Source of the DNA: Rhizobiaceae bacterium
GTDB taxonomy: Bacteria; Pseudomonadota; Alphaproteobacteria; Rhizobiales; Rhizobiaceae
Reading direction: 5' to 3'
DNA length: 35,387 bases
Assembly: GCA_019635695.1 (NCBI GenBank)
Contig: JAHBYZ010000030.1
Coordinates: 1 to 35,387 of the forward strand
Under the pieces are notes generated by a model. It did not search any database. It was not told the DNA's origin and worked only from the letters and a program-made list of their open reading frames with translations. The translations under genes and the position numbers were made by a program. Shown piece after piece: positions 14,122 through 23,672 of this stretch. The number at the start of each line of letters is the position of its first letter. Position 1 is the first letter of the stretch.

Positions 14122-14820
14122 ATGGTGTCGAAGGAAGTCGCGGAAGCCATCATGGCAGCAGCAGCCGAGTTCGCGATAGAGGCCGCAGCCTTGGCGGCCA
14201 TCGCCGAACTGGAGAGCGGCGGGGTCGCCCATGCCGCCTTCGACGGCCGGCGCGAGCCGCTGGTCCGCTTCGAGGGCCACTATTTCGACCGCCGGCTCGC
14301 CGGCGAGAAGCGGGCGCAGGCGCGCGCGCAGGGCCTGTCGTCGCCGACCGCAGGCAAGGTGCCGAACCCCGCCGGACAGGCGGCGCGCTGGCGGCTGCTC
14401 GACCGCGCGGCGGAAATCGACCGCAAGGCGGCGTTCGAATCGACGTCGTGGGGCCTCGGGCAGGTCATGGGCGCGCACTGGGCCTGGCTCGGTTATGCCA
14501 GCGTCGACGCCTTCGCCGCCGAGGCGCGCAGCGGCGCGCGCGGCCAGGCGCGGCAGATGGCGCGCTACATCGCAAAGGCCGGGCTGGCAGCGGCGATCGC
14601 CCGCCGCGACTGGGCGGCGGTGGCGCGCGGCTACAACGGCCCCGGCTATGCGAAGAATCGCTACGACAAGCGGCTGGCCGCGGCGTTCGCGCGACATGCG
14701 GCGGTGGCCGCTTTGCGCGAAGGGTCTGGTGCGCCGATGAACGATCTGCCTGGGACGGTGGCCTTGCCCAAGCGAGGTCCGGTCAGGCGCTGGTGGGACT
14801 TTTTTGCTCGCTTCAGGTGA
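14122..14820 (+). CDS. N-acetylmuramidase (DUF3380) family cell-wall hydrolase
   Basis: The 232-residue protein matches the phage-endolysin-like N-acetylmuramidase family, which cuts the glycan backbone of peptidoglycan. The likely catalytic Glu31 lies in AELESGG, followed by RFEGHYF (49-55), the FESTSWGLGQVMGAHW segment and RGYNGPGYAKNRYDKRLA near the end of the domain (about 200). ATG 14122 has a near-perfect AAGGAG seven bases upstream; a longer frame from 13966 is not domain-like. There is no signal peptide. No holin, spanin or other phage genes are nearby, so it may be a relic of a prophage or a domesticated enzyme. Confidence 0.88.
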   Translation: MVSKEVAEAIMAAAAEFAIEAAALAAIAELESGGVAHAAFDGRREPLVRFEGHYFDRRLAGEKRAQARAQGLSSPTAGKVPNPAGQAARWRLLDRAAEIDRKAAFESTSWGLGQVMGAHWAWLGYASVDAFAAEARSGARGQARQMARYIAKAGLAAAIARRDWAAVARGYNGPGYAKNRYDKRLAAAFARHAAVAALREGSGAPMNDLPGTVALPKRGPVRRWWDFFARFR

Positions 14821-14842
14821 AGGGAGCGCGAGGCCGCCCTCC

Positions 14843-14885
14843 ACCACGCTTCGCGTGGTCCCCCTCCCCCGCTTCGCAGGGGAGG
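14843..14885. repeat. Palindromic (REP-like) element, two hairpins
   Basis: Two hairpins stand side by side: ACCACGC-TTC-GCGTGGT (14843-14859), then CCTCCCC and GGGGAGG (14863-14869 with 14879-14885) around a GC-TTC-GC top with one C-A mismatch. Both share the GC-TTC-GC tip. This looks like the intergenic palindromes repeated many times in Mesorhizobium-like genomes. It lies just after the muramidase stop codon and may also help end its message, although no T run follows. Confidence 0.6.
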
Positions 14886-14974
14886 ATGAGCGCCGCGGCC
14901 GGCCTGCACTAATTGCGGCGCCGTCGGATGGACATTTGCTGCGCCGCAACCTAATCCGATTGAAATCCTGAACT

Positions 14975-15631
14975 ATGGGGGTTTCGATGGCGTCCCGTTC
15001 CGATGTGCTGGTGAAGCTGCTGGCCGGCCAGCCGGTCGTGCCGGTGCTGAAGATCGACCGGCTGGAAGACGCGGTGCCGCTGGCGCGCGCGCTGGCCGCG
15101 GGCGGCCTGCCGGCGATCGAGATCACACTGCGCACCCGGGTGGCGCTGGAGGCGATCCGCAAGGTGGCGAAGGAGGTTCCGGAGGCGACCGTCGGCGCCG
15201 GCACGATCCTCAACGTCCGCGACTTCGAAAATGTGGAGCGTGCAGGTGCGCGCTTCGTCGTCAGTCCGGGACAGACCCCGGACCTGCTCAAGCGCGCCGC
15301 GACATCTGACGCGGCGTTCCTGCCGGGCGCGATCACGCCGGCGGAAATGATGACGCTGCTGGAGCACGACTACACGGTGGCAAAATTCTTCCCGGCCGAG
15401 CAGGCCGGCGGCGTACCGTTCATCAAGTCGCTGGCCTCGCCATTTGCCGGGCTGTCCTTCTGCCCGACCGGCGGCATCTCGATGAAGAATGCCGGCGACT
15501 ATCTGGCGCAGCCCAACATCGTGTGCATCGGCGGCTCGTGGGTCGCGCCCGACGACGCGCTCGCCGCCGGCGACTGGGCGCGCGTGACGAAGCTCGCGGC
15601 CGAGGCGGCGGCGCTGCGGGCGAAGGGCTGA
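14975..15631 (+). CDS. eda: KDPG/KHG aldolase (Entner-Doudoroff)
   Basis: The 218-residue protein is 2-dehydro-3-deoxy-6-phosphogluconate aldolase, which splits KDPG into pyruvate and glyceraldehyde 3-phosphate. Key residues are Glu49 in AIEITLRT, the Schiff-base Lys137 in VAKFFPAE, and the phosphate-binding CPTGGIS segment. A start at ATG 14987 (four residues shorter) is equally possible and has GGGGG seven bases upstream, whereas ATG 14975 has a poor ribosome site. No edd or other sugar-acid gene is adjacent. Confidence 0.92.
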   Translation: MGVSMASRSDVLVKLLAGQPVVPVLKIDRLEDAVPLARALAAGGLPAIEITLRTRVALEAIRKVAKEVPEATVGAGTILNVRDFENVERAGARFVVSPGQTPDLLKRAATSDAAFLPGAITPAEMMTLLEHDYTVAKFFPAEQAGGVPFIKSLASPFAGLSFCPTGGISMKNAGDYLAQPNIVCIGGSWVAPDDALAAGDWARVTKLAAEAAALRAKG

Positions 15632-15687
15632 TCTTTCCGGAAAACCGCGCCGGCAGCGCCGGCGCCCCGTTCAATAGAAACCCCGGC

Positions 15688-17607
15688 TCAGTTGGTGCCG
15701 AAGCGGGCGACCGACAGGAAGCTCACGGCCTTGCCGGTGAAGCGGTGCGCGCTGGCCTGCGCGTCGTCGGCATGGAAGCCGTCCGTGTAGACCACCTGCG
15801 GCGCGCTGCGCACGAGGGCGTGCGCGAAGGACGGCGGAGTCGCGCCCTTCGGATCCATGCGGATTTCCTGGCTCGACAGCGCCCAGCGGGCGACCTGCTG
15901 CGGAACCGGTATGGCAACCGCGCGCGGATCGGGCCGGCTGTCGCCGGCGCTCGGCCGGGCGCCCTTGCCTGTGGTGCGCACGCCGGAAGCGACGGCCGCC
16001 TCGGCTGCGACGCCTTCCTCGCGGCTGATGACGGCATTGCGCGGCGAGGCCGCGGGAGCGGCGGCGAGGCGGGCGAGCCGCTCGTCAACCTTGTCCTGCG
16101 CATGCGCCCGCGTGGCGGCCGAAGCACGCGGCAGCGTGGCGAGCACGACGTCGTCGGTCGGCCGGCCCGACGGCAACGGCAGGAAGGCGGCAAGCGTCGC
16201 GGAAGGTGCAGCGGCAGCCTGTGCCGGCGGCTGGCCGGTGACGCCGGCGATGATTTCCGCAGCGGTCGCCGCGGTGGGCGCGGCGATAGCCGCCTCGGCA
16301 ACCGCAACGGAAGCCTCTGCCGGCGGCGCGAAATCCGGGCGCCGGGTCGGGTGCGGCGCGCTCATCGCGAGTTGAACGTCGCCCTCTGCTGCCGCCGGAG
16401 CGGGCGTGCTCAGCAGTGTCTCAGCCAGCGCCAGTGCGGCGGCGTCGCCTTCCGCGGGCTGCGCGGCTGCAACCACCGGGCCGACATCGGCGCTCGGGCG
16501 CGCGGCCCACACCGGCACCGGCACAGAACGGGCAGGCAGGCGGGCTAGGATGGTCTCTGGCGTCTCGGGTTCGGGCTCGACGGGCGCTGCCACGGCCGGA
16601 GCCGGTCCACCGGCCATCGGCGCCAGGGCACCGTTCACGCCAGGCAGTGCGCCGGCAGGGGCAGGCGCGGCGGCAGCGACCGCAACCGGAGCGGCCGGCT
16701 CGGCGCGGCGCGGGGCCGGTGCGGCGGCCGCTACCTGCACGCTGCCGTCGTCGGCACCGTCCTCATCCGCATCGGCTCCGCCGCCGGCCCCGAACAGGCG
16801 GGCGAAGAAGCCCTGCCGCTTCTCGTCGGGCTCGTCGTCCTTGACCGAAGCCATCTGGATGCTGGCGCCGCTCTTGCGGCCCGACTTGTAGGCGGCGAGC
16901 GCGGCGTTGAAGCCGGGCAGCGGCTTACCGTCGGTCGGGATATGGATGGTCTTGCCGTCCGGGAACAGCGCCAGAAGCTCGCTGCGGCTCATGCGCGGCC
17001 ACGACCGGACGTTGCCGACGTCGAGATGCACGAACGGCGCGCCGGACTTGGGATAGAAGCCGACGCCGCCCGTCTGGGCCTTGAAGCCGGCAGCACGCAG
17101 CTTGGCCAGCGGCACGCCGGGAATGTAGAAGTCCATCGCCTTGCCGAGCATATGCTGGCTTTTTTCGGCCACGCCGCTGGAGCGGCTGCGCAGCATCTTG
17201 TTCGTGGCCGGCGAGCGGTAGGCCGAGACGACGTGGATATAGTCGCGCGCGCCGACGCTGCGATAGACCTCCCACACGAGGTCGAGCAGGCGCGGGTCCA
17301 TCTTGGCCGGCTCGTTGCGGCGCCAGTCGCGCAGGAAGCGGTTGATCTCGTTCAGGCCCGACTGCACGTAGCGGCCGTCCTTCTTGAACGTGATCTCCTT
17401 CCGCTCCTTGGTGTGGATGAAGAAGAGCTTCAGCGAGCGGGTCTCGGCCTCAGCCTGCGACGCAGTGGCGAAGATCGCGCACATGGCCACGGCGAGAGCA
17501 ACGACCGCTCCCTTCAAGGCCGACACGCGCGTCAGCCATCCCTCAAGATTACCCGTGCTCTGTCTCAATACCGTGCCTTGCCGGCTGTCATTGTCCCCAG
17601 ATGACAC
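15688..17607 (-). CDS. DUF882 (YcbK/MepK-like) peptidase-domain protein with long Ala/Pro tail
   Basis: The 639-residue protein starts at GTG and has a hydrophobic export segment at residues 31-54 (ending QAEA). The DUF882 domain (about 57-205) is of the peptidase M15 type, with the zinc-site pattern H152 ... D159 (SQHMLGKAMDFYIPG) and H194 (PFVHLDVG); in E. coli the relative MepK cleaves L,D-crosslinks of peptidoglycan. After about residue 270 the protein turns into some 370 residues of low-complexity Ala, Pro, Val and acidic sequence, with no recognisable domain, which is unusual since MepK itself is about 180 residues. It may span the periplasm or bind the wall. A CtrA-like box lies 34 bases before the start. 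Confidence 0.85.
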   Translation of the reverse strand: MSSGDNDSRQGTVLRQSTGNLEGWLTRVSALKGAVVALAVAMCAIFATASQAEAETRSLKLFFIHTKERKEITFKKDGRYVQSGLNEINRFLRDWRRNEPAKMDPRLLDLVWEVYRSVGARDYIHVVSAYRSPATNKMLRSRSSGVAEKSQHMLGKAMDFYIPGVPLAKLRAAGFKAQTGGVGFYPKSGAPFVHLDVGNVRSWPRMSRSELLALFPDGKTIHIPTDGKPLPGFNAALAAYKSGRKSGASIQMASVKDDEPDEKRQGFFARLFGAGGGADADEDGADDGSVQVAAAAPAPRRAEPAAPVAVAAAAPAPAGALPGVNGALAPMAGGPAPAVAAPVEPEPETPETILARLPARSVPVPVWAARPSADVGPVVAAAQPAEGDAAALALAETLLSTPAPAAAEGDVQLAMSAPHPTRRPDFAPPAEASVAVAEAAIAAPTAATAAEIIAGVTGQPPAQAAAAPSATLAAFLPLPSGRPTDDVVLATLPRASAATRAHAQDKVDERLARLAAAPAASPRNAVISREEGVAAEAAVASGVRTTGKGARPSAGDSRPDPRAVAIPVPQQVARWALSSQEIRMDPKGATPPSFAHALVRSAPQVVYTDGFHADDAQASAHRFTGKAVSFLSVARFGTN

Positions 17608-17640
17608 CCGGGTCCCTTCAAGACCCGAACATCCACGCTA

Positions 17641-17659
17641 ATGGTTAATCGCCGCTTAT
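17641..17659 (-). promoter_or_regulatory. CtrA-like box upstream of the DUF882 gene
   Basis: Read leftward: ATAA, seven bases, then TTAACCAT, which matches seven of eight positions of the CtrA TTAA-N7-TTAA box and carries the TTAACCAT half-site known from Brucella and its relatives. It ends 34 bases before the GTG start codon at 17607, a usual place for an activator at the -35 region. Confidence 0.4.
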
Positions 17660-17668
17660 TGAAGCGGC
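17651..17668. repeat. Inverted repeat overlapping the CtrA-like box
   Basis: GCCGCTT (17651-17657) and AAGCGGC (17662-17668) form a perfect 7-base stem with loop ATTG. No T run follows on either strand, so it is not a standard terminator. It overlaps the CtrA-like box and could be an operator or a leader hairpin of the DUF882 gene. Confidence 0.4.
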
Positions 17669-17722
17669 ATTGCGCCAAGACCGTGGCGACAACAAGGCCG
17701 CAGCGTCTGGCTTCTCCTTTGG

Positions 17723-17737
17723 TAAACCAGTGGTTTA
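17723..17737. promoter_or_regulatory. Palindrome, possible operator
   Basis: TAAACCA-G-TGGTTTA is a perfect 15-base palindrome in the 175-base gap between the sigma-54 regulator gene (stop at 17783) and the DUF882 gene (start 17607). Nothing identifies the protein that would bind. It may serve the leftward promoter of the DUF882 gene. Confidence 0.35.
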
Positions 17738-17782
17738 GGCGCTGTCCATCCCGGCGGTGGAAAACGTGCCCGTCAAGGTGAA

Positions 17783-19303
<1,521 letters not shown>

Positions 19304-19432
19304 CTTTGTCAGTTTGCCCGCGTCAGGAGACTGGTTTTCCGTGCCGGATTGACACACATGACGACGAGCATTGCACCGCGACCGGTGAATGTTCCATTAC
19401 GGTTTGCCTACAGAGTTCGCGAGGATTGTGGC

Positions 19433-21277
19433 ATGACGGACAGGATTGAAATCGCACGCGCCACCGCTGCGGCGCGCGCGGGCGTGGGCGACAACTCGCT
19501 CGGCGCCCTGCCCGAATGGAACCTCGCCGACCTCTACCCCTCCATGGACGGCCCCGAACTGGCGCGCGACGTCGAGCGCGCCATGGGCGAGGCCGTGACC
19601 TTCGAGGAAGCCTGGAAGGGCAAGCTTGCCGACGAGGCGGCCAAAGGCGCCGGCGGCCGGCTCGGCGCGGCCATGCTGGCCTACGAGGCGCTGGACGAGC
19701 TGATGGGCCGCATCATGTCCTATGCCGGGCTGATCTATGCCGGCGACACGTCGGATCCCAAACGGGCCAAGCTCTACGGCGACCTGCAGGAGAAGATGAC
19801 GGATGCGAGTTCGCATCTGCTGTTCTTCACGCTGGAGATGAACCGGATCGACGACGCCGTCATGGACGCGGCGATGGATGCGGACACGACGCTCGGCCGC
19901 TATCGGCCGTGGATCGTGGATCTCAGGAAGGACAAGCCGTTCCAGCTGGACGACCGCGTGGAACAGCTGTTCCACGAGAAGTCGGTCACCGGGCGCGGTG
20001 CCTGGAACCGGCTGTTCGACGAGACGATGACGGCGCTGCGCTTCGACGTCGACGGCGAGGAGATGACGCTGGAGCCGACGCTGAACCTGCTGCAGAGCCC
20101 GGACGGCGAGACGCGCCGCAAGGGCTCGGAAGCGCTGGCGAAGACCTTCGGCGAGAATCTGCGCCTGTTCACGCTCATCACCAACACGCTGGCCAAGGAC
20201 AAGGAAATCTCCGATCGCTGGCGCGGCTTCGAGGACATCGCCGACTCTCGCCATCTGGCGAACCGCGTCGAGCGGGAGGTCGTCGATGCGCTGGAGAGCG
20301 CCGTGCGCGCCGCCTATCCGCGCCTGTCGCACCGCTACTACGCCATGAAGGCGAAGTGGCTGGGCATGGAGCAGATGAACAACTGGGACCGCAACGCGCC
20401 GCTTCCCGAAACGCCGCAGGCCACGATCGGCTGGAACGAGGCGAAGGACACCGTCCTGTCGGCCTATCGTGGTTTCGCGCCGGAGATGGCCGAGATCGCC
20501 GGCCGCTTCTTCGACGGACGCTGGATCGACGCGCCGGTGCGGCCGGGCAAATCACCCGGCGCCTTCGCGCACCCGACCGTGCCCTCCGTGCACCCCTACG
20601 TGCTGCTCAACTACATGGGCAAGCCGCGCGACGTGATGACGCTCGCCCACGAGCTCGGCCACGGCGTGCACCAAGTGCTGGCGGCCGACCAGGGATCGCT
20701 GATGTCGTCGACGCCGCTGACGCTGGCCGAGACGGCGAGCGTGTTCGGCGAAATGCTGACCTTCCGCTCGCTGCTCGACCGGGCGACGGACAAGCGCGAG
20801 CGCAAGGCGATGCTGGCCCAGAAGGTCGAGGACATGATCAACACGGTCGTGCGCCAGATCGCCTTCTACGGTTTCGAGCGCCGGCTGCACACCGAGCGCC
20901 GCAACGGCGAGCTGACTTCCGACCGCATCGGCGAGCTGTGGCTGGAGGTGCAGGCCGAGAGTCTCGGGCCGGCGATCGCGCTGAGGCCCGGATACGAGAC
21001 CTTCTGGTCCTACATCCCGCACTTCATCCACTCGCCCTTCTACGTCTACGCCTATGCCTTCGGCGATTGCCTCGTGAACTCGCTCTACGCAGTCTACATG
21101 AACGCCGAAACCGGCTTCCAGGAGAAGTATTTCGCCATGCTGAGGGCCGGCGGCACGAAACATCACTCCGAGCTGCTGAAGCCGTTCGGCCTCGATGCCA
21201 CCGACCCGGCCTTCTGGCAGAAGGGTCTTTCGGTGATCGAGGGCCTGATCGACGAGCTGGAGGCGATGGAGGGCTGA
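19433..21277 (+). CDS. M3-family oligoendopeptidase (PepF-like)
   Basis: The 614-residue cytoplasmic zinc peptidase cleaves short peptides. The zinc site HELGH is at 406-410 with the third ligand Glu433 in LAETASVFGE, as in M3 peptidases. The C-terminal HFIHSPFYVYAYAFGD segment with His and Tyr residues shapes the active site. I start at ATG 19433 with GAGGA upstream; the open frame extends far to the left (to 17906), but that part is only the shadow of the divergent sigma-54 regulator gene. Confidence 0.93.
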   Translation: MTDRIEIARATAAARAGVGDNSLGALPEWNLADLYPSMDGPELARDVERAMGEAVTFEEAWKGKLADEAAKGAGGRLGAAMLAYEALDELMGRIMSYAGLIYAGDTSDPKRAKLYGDLQEKMTDASSHLLFFTLEMNRIDDAVMDAAMDADTTLGRYRPWIVDLRKDKPFQLDDRVEQLFHEKSVTGRGAWNRLFDETMTALRFDVDGEEMTLEPTLNLLQSPDGETRRKGSEALAKTFGENLRLFTLITNTLAKDKEISDRWRGFEDIADSRHLANRVEREVVDALESAVRAAYPRLSHRYYAMKAKWLGMEQMNNWDRNAPLPETPQATIGWNEAKDTVLSAYRGFAPEMAEIAGRFFDGRWIDAPVRPGKSPGAFAHPTVPSVHPYVLLNYMGKPRDVMTLAHELGHGVHQVLAADQGSLMSSTPLTLAETASVFGEMLTFRSLLDRATDKRERKAMLAQKVEDMINTVVRQIAFYGFERRLHTERRNGELTSDRIGELWLEVQAESLGPAIALRPGYETFWSYIPHFIHSPFYVYAYAFGDCLVNSLYAVYMNAETGFQEKYFAMLRAGGTKHHSELLKPFGLDATDPAFWQKGLSVIEGLIDELEAMEG

Positions 21278-21305
21278 CGCCACCAAGCGCAGCCTTGCAC
21301 GGCAT

Positions 21306-22451
21306 ATGAGCACGCCGCGTCCCTACATCCTGCTGCGCGACGACCTCGCCGGCCGCGAGATGATGTTCCAGCAGCCGGTCGAGATCGTCACCGCCGACCG
21401 GCTGGAGGATGTCGAGCCCGCGCTGCGACGGCTGGACGGCATCAGGCGCACCGGCAAATGGCTGGCGGGCTATCTCTCATACGAAGCCGGCTTTGCCTTC
21501 GAGCCGAAGCTGGCGGCTCTATTGCCCGAGGGCCGGCGCGTCCCGCTGCTGCAGTTCGGCATCTTTGACATGCCGGACGAGCGCGTGATCAAGGCGCCTG
21601 TACCGTCCAATGCAGGGCTCCATGACGCCCGAGCGACGTGGACGTTCGAGGACTATCGCGCACGTTTCGAGAAGCTGCACTGCCACCTGCGCAAGGGCGA
21701 CGCCTATCAGGGCAATTTGACCTTTCCGGTAACCGCACGCTGGGAAGGCGCCCCGCGCGCCGTGTTCGAGGGCATGACCGCGCGCCAGCCTGTGCGCTAC
21801 GGCGCGCTGGTCGAGCTCGGCGGGCCGGCGATCGTGTCGCGCTCGCCGGAGCTGTTTTTCCAGGTGGACCGCGACAACTGGATCGAGACGCATCCGATGA
21901 AGGGCACGATCCGCCGCGGCGTGACGCCGAAGGAAGACGCCGAACTGGCAGAATTCCTGCGCAACGACCCGAAGAACCAGGCCGAGAACCGCATGATCGT
22001 CGACCTGCTTCGCAACGACATCTCGCGCGTCACCGAGGTCGGCACGCTCGACGTGCCGGAGCTTTTCCGCATCGAGAGCTACCCGACCGTGCACCAGATG
22101 GTGAGCCGGGTGCGGGCACGGCTGGAACCCAGCGTCGGACTGACCGAGATCATGCAGGCGCTGTTCCCCTGCGGCTCGATCACCGGCGCGCCGAAACTGT
22201 CGGCGATGATGATCCTCAATGCGCTGGAGCGGCAGCCGCGCGACGCCTACTGCGGCGCCATCGGCTGGGCGGCACCCGGCGGCGAGATGCGCTTTTCGGT
22301 AGCGATCCGCACGGTCACGTTGCACGAGGGCGGCGAGGCCGTGTTCAATGTCGGCGGCGGGGTCGTGTTCGATTCCGACGCCCGCTCGGAGTATGAGGAA
22401 TGCCTGCTGAAGGCCCGCTTCGCCACCGGCTCGGTCCCGACGACCGCCTGA
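21306..22451 (+). CDS. pabB: Aminodeoxychorismate synthase component I
   Basis: The 381-residue protein makes 4-amino-4-deoxychorismate from chorismate and ammonia, the first step to p-aminobenzoate and folate. Chorismate-binding-family motifs are clear: YLSYEAGFAF, GDAYQGNLTFP, RSPELFF, the active-site Lys199 in HPMKGTIRRG, NRMIVDLLRNDISRV, FPCGSITGAPKLSAM and the C-terminal GGGVVFDSDARSEYEEC. The form is the short one (no long N-terminal domain) found in many alphaproteobacteria. It overlaps the next gene, a PabC-like lyase, by 52 bases; no pabA is visible here. Confidence 0.94.
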   Translation: MSTPRPYILLRDDLAGREMMFQQPVEIVTADRLEDVEPALRRLDGIRRTGKWLAGYLSYEAGFAFEPKLAALLPEGRRVPLLQFGIFDMPDERVIKAPVPSNAGLHDARATWTFEDYRARFEKLHCHLRKGDAYQGNLTFPVTARWEGAPRAVFEGMTARQPVRYGALVELGGPAIVSRSPELFFQVDRDNWIETHPMKGTIRRGVTPKEDAELAEFLRNDPKNQAENRMIVDLLRNDISRVTEVGTLDVPELFRIESYPTVHQMVSRVRARLEPSVGLTEIMQALFPCGSITGAPKLSAMMILNALERQPRDAYCGAIGWAAPGGEMRFSVAIRTVTLHEGGEAVFNVGGGVVFDSDARSEYEECLLKARFATGSVPTTA

Positions 22452-23065
22452 TCGAGACGATGGGCTACGCGCCGCGCAAGGGCGTGGCGCGCGCCGAATT
22501 GCACCTCGACCGGCTGGAGCGCTCGGCCAAGGCGCTCTACTTCGCCTTCAACCGCATGGGCGCTATCGGCGCGCTGAGGCATTTCGCCAAGGGGCCGCAA
22601 CCGTTGCGCGTGCGATTTACGCTGGGCAGCGGCGGCGATCTCGACGTGACGACGGCGCCGTTCGAGGCGGCGCCGGCCGGAACCGTGTGGCGGCTGGCGG
22701 TGGCCGTGACGCGGCTCGATTCGGCTGACGGCCTGCTGGCGCACAAGACGACGAAACGCGACATCTACGCGGCGGCGCGCAGGGAGTTCGCGGCCGACGC
22801 CGCCGACGAGGTGCTGCTACTCAACGAGCGCGGCGAGGTCTGCGAGGGCACGATCACCAATGTATTCGCGGACATGGGCGATGCCGCGCTGGCAACCCCT
22901 CCCCTGACCAGCGGCCTGCTGCCGGGCGTGCTGCGGCAGGAATTGCTGGAGGCCGGCCGCGCCGTCGAGCGCGTGTTGACGCCGGACGACTTGCGCGCGG
23001 CGAAGTCGCTGTTCGTCGGCAACTCGCTGCGCGGGCTGATCGCGGCGAGGCTGGACGAGCGCTGA
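22400..23065 (+). CDS. pabC: Aminotransferase class IV, PabC-like aminodeoxychorismate lyase
   Basis: The 221-residue protein belongs to the fold-type IV PLP enzymes and probably converts aminodeoxychorismate to p-aminobenzoate and pyruvate, completing the step begun by PabB. Motifs: RLIETM near the start, LHLDRLERSAKAL, a lysine-rich segment HKTTKRDIY (Lys116 the likely Schiff base), LNERGEVCEGTITNVF and TSGLLPGVLRQELL. The start ATG 22400 lies within pabB, so the genes are translationally coupled. It is shorter than IlvE (about 300 residues), as usual for the alphaproteobacterial PabC form. Confidence 0.85.
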   Translation: MPAEGPLRHRLGPDDRLIETMGYAPRKGVARAELHLDRLERSAKALYFAFNRMGAIGALRHFAKGPQPLRVRFTLGSGGDLDVTTAPFEAAPAGTVWRLAVAVTRLDSADGLLAHKTTKRDIYAAARREFAADAADEVLLLNERGEVCEGTITNVFADMGDAALATPPLTSGLLPGVLRQELLEAGRAVERVLTPDDLRAAKSLFVGNSLRGLIAARLDER

Positions 23066-23115
23066 CGCTGGCGCGTTTTCAGCAGCGTGGTATCCTGCCG
23101 CCAAGGAGACTTGCG

Positions 23116-23373
23116 ATGAACATCCAGCTGAAGAAGCGTTACGGCGACTGGATTGCCGAGCAGATCAGCGCCGGCCGCTATGCGACCGAGATCGAGGCCA
23201 TCGAGGATGCGATTGCGGCGAAGATCGAGAGGGAGGAAGTCGAGCTTCTCCGCGCCAAGGTCGAGAGGTCCGAGCGAGAGCATGCGGAAGGCCGCTATGT
23301 CATTGCAGACGAGGCGTTTTTCGAGCGCAAGAAGCAGATGATCCGCGACCGCTTTATGAAGGGCAGCCAGTGA
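23116..23373 (+). CDS. ParD-like antitoxin
   Basis: The 85-residue protein has a short N-terminal ribbon-helix-helix-like part (MNIQLKKRYGDWIAEQISAGRYATEIEAIEDAI) and a charged helical C-terminus that would wrap the toxin, typical of ParD/CopG antitoxins. AAGGAG precedes the ATG. It overlaps the toxin gene by four bases (GTGA), the common antitoxin-first order of parDE. It should repress its own operon, but I see no clean palindrome in the 50 bases upstream. Confidence 0.82.
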   Translation: MNIQLKKRYGDWIAEQISAGRYATEIEAIEDAIAAKIEREEVELLRAKVERSEREHAEGRYVIADEAFFERKKQMIRDRFMKGSQ

Positions 23374-23672
23374 AGCGCTACGAGGTCCGGTTCAGCTCAA
23401 GCGCTGAAGCCGATCTCGATTCGATCCTCTTGTACATCGCGGCGGACAACCCCGTTCGCGCAATCACCTTCGTGGAGGAGCTCCGCGAGCGAACGATCGA
23501 CTTCCTTTCAGTCGCGCCGAATGCAGCGACGTCGATCGGCCGGTTCAAATATGTCGTCTTCGGACGCTATATCGTAGCCTATACAGTCGACGATGAAGCT
23601 GCGGTAGCGCGCGTCCAGCTTGTGACGGAAGGCCATCGCGACTGGCACCGCCTCCTGACCCACCTCAAATGA
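23370..23672 (+). CDS. ParE/RelE-superfamily toxin
   Basis: The 100-residue protein matches the ParE toxin group: VRFSSSAEADLDSILLYIAADNP, then VEELRERTIDFLSVAPNAATSIG, YIVAYTVDDEAAVARVQLVTEGHRDW. ParE toxins poison DNA gyrase, whereas RelE toxins cut mRNA; the sequence fits ParE better, but target assignment is inference. It starts at GTG overlapping the antitoxin stop, and its own stop overlaps the ATG of the next, unrelated gene (ATGA). Confidence 0.86.
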   Translation: MKRYEVRFSSSAEADLDSILLYIAADNPVRAITFVEELRERTIDFLSVAPNAATSIGRFKYVVFGRYIVAYTVDDEAAVARVQLVTEGHRDWHRLLTHLK

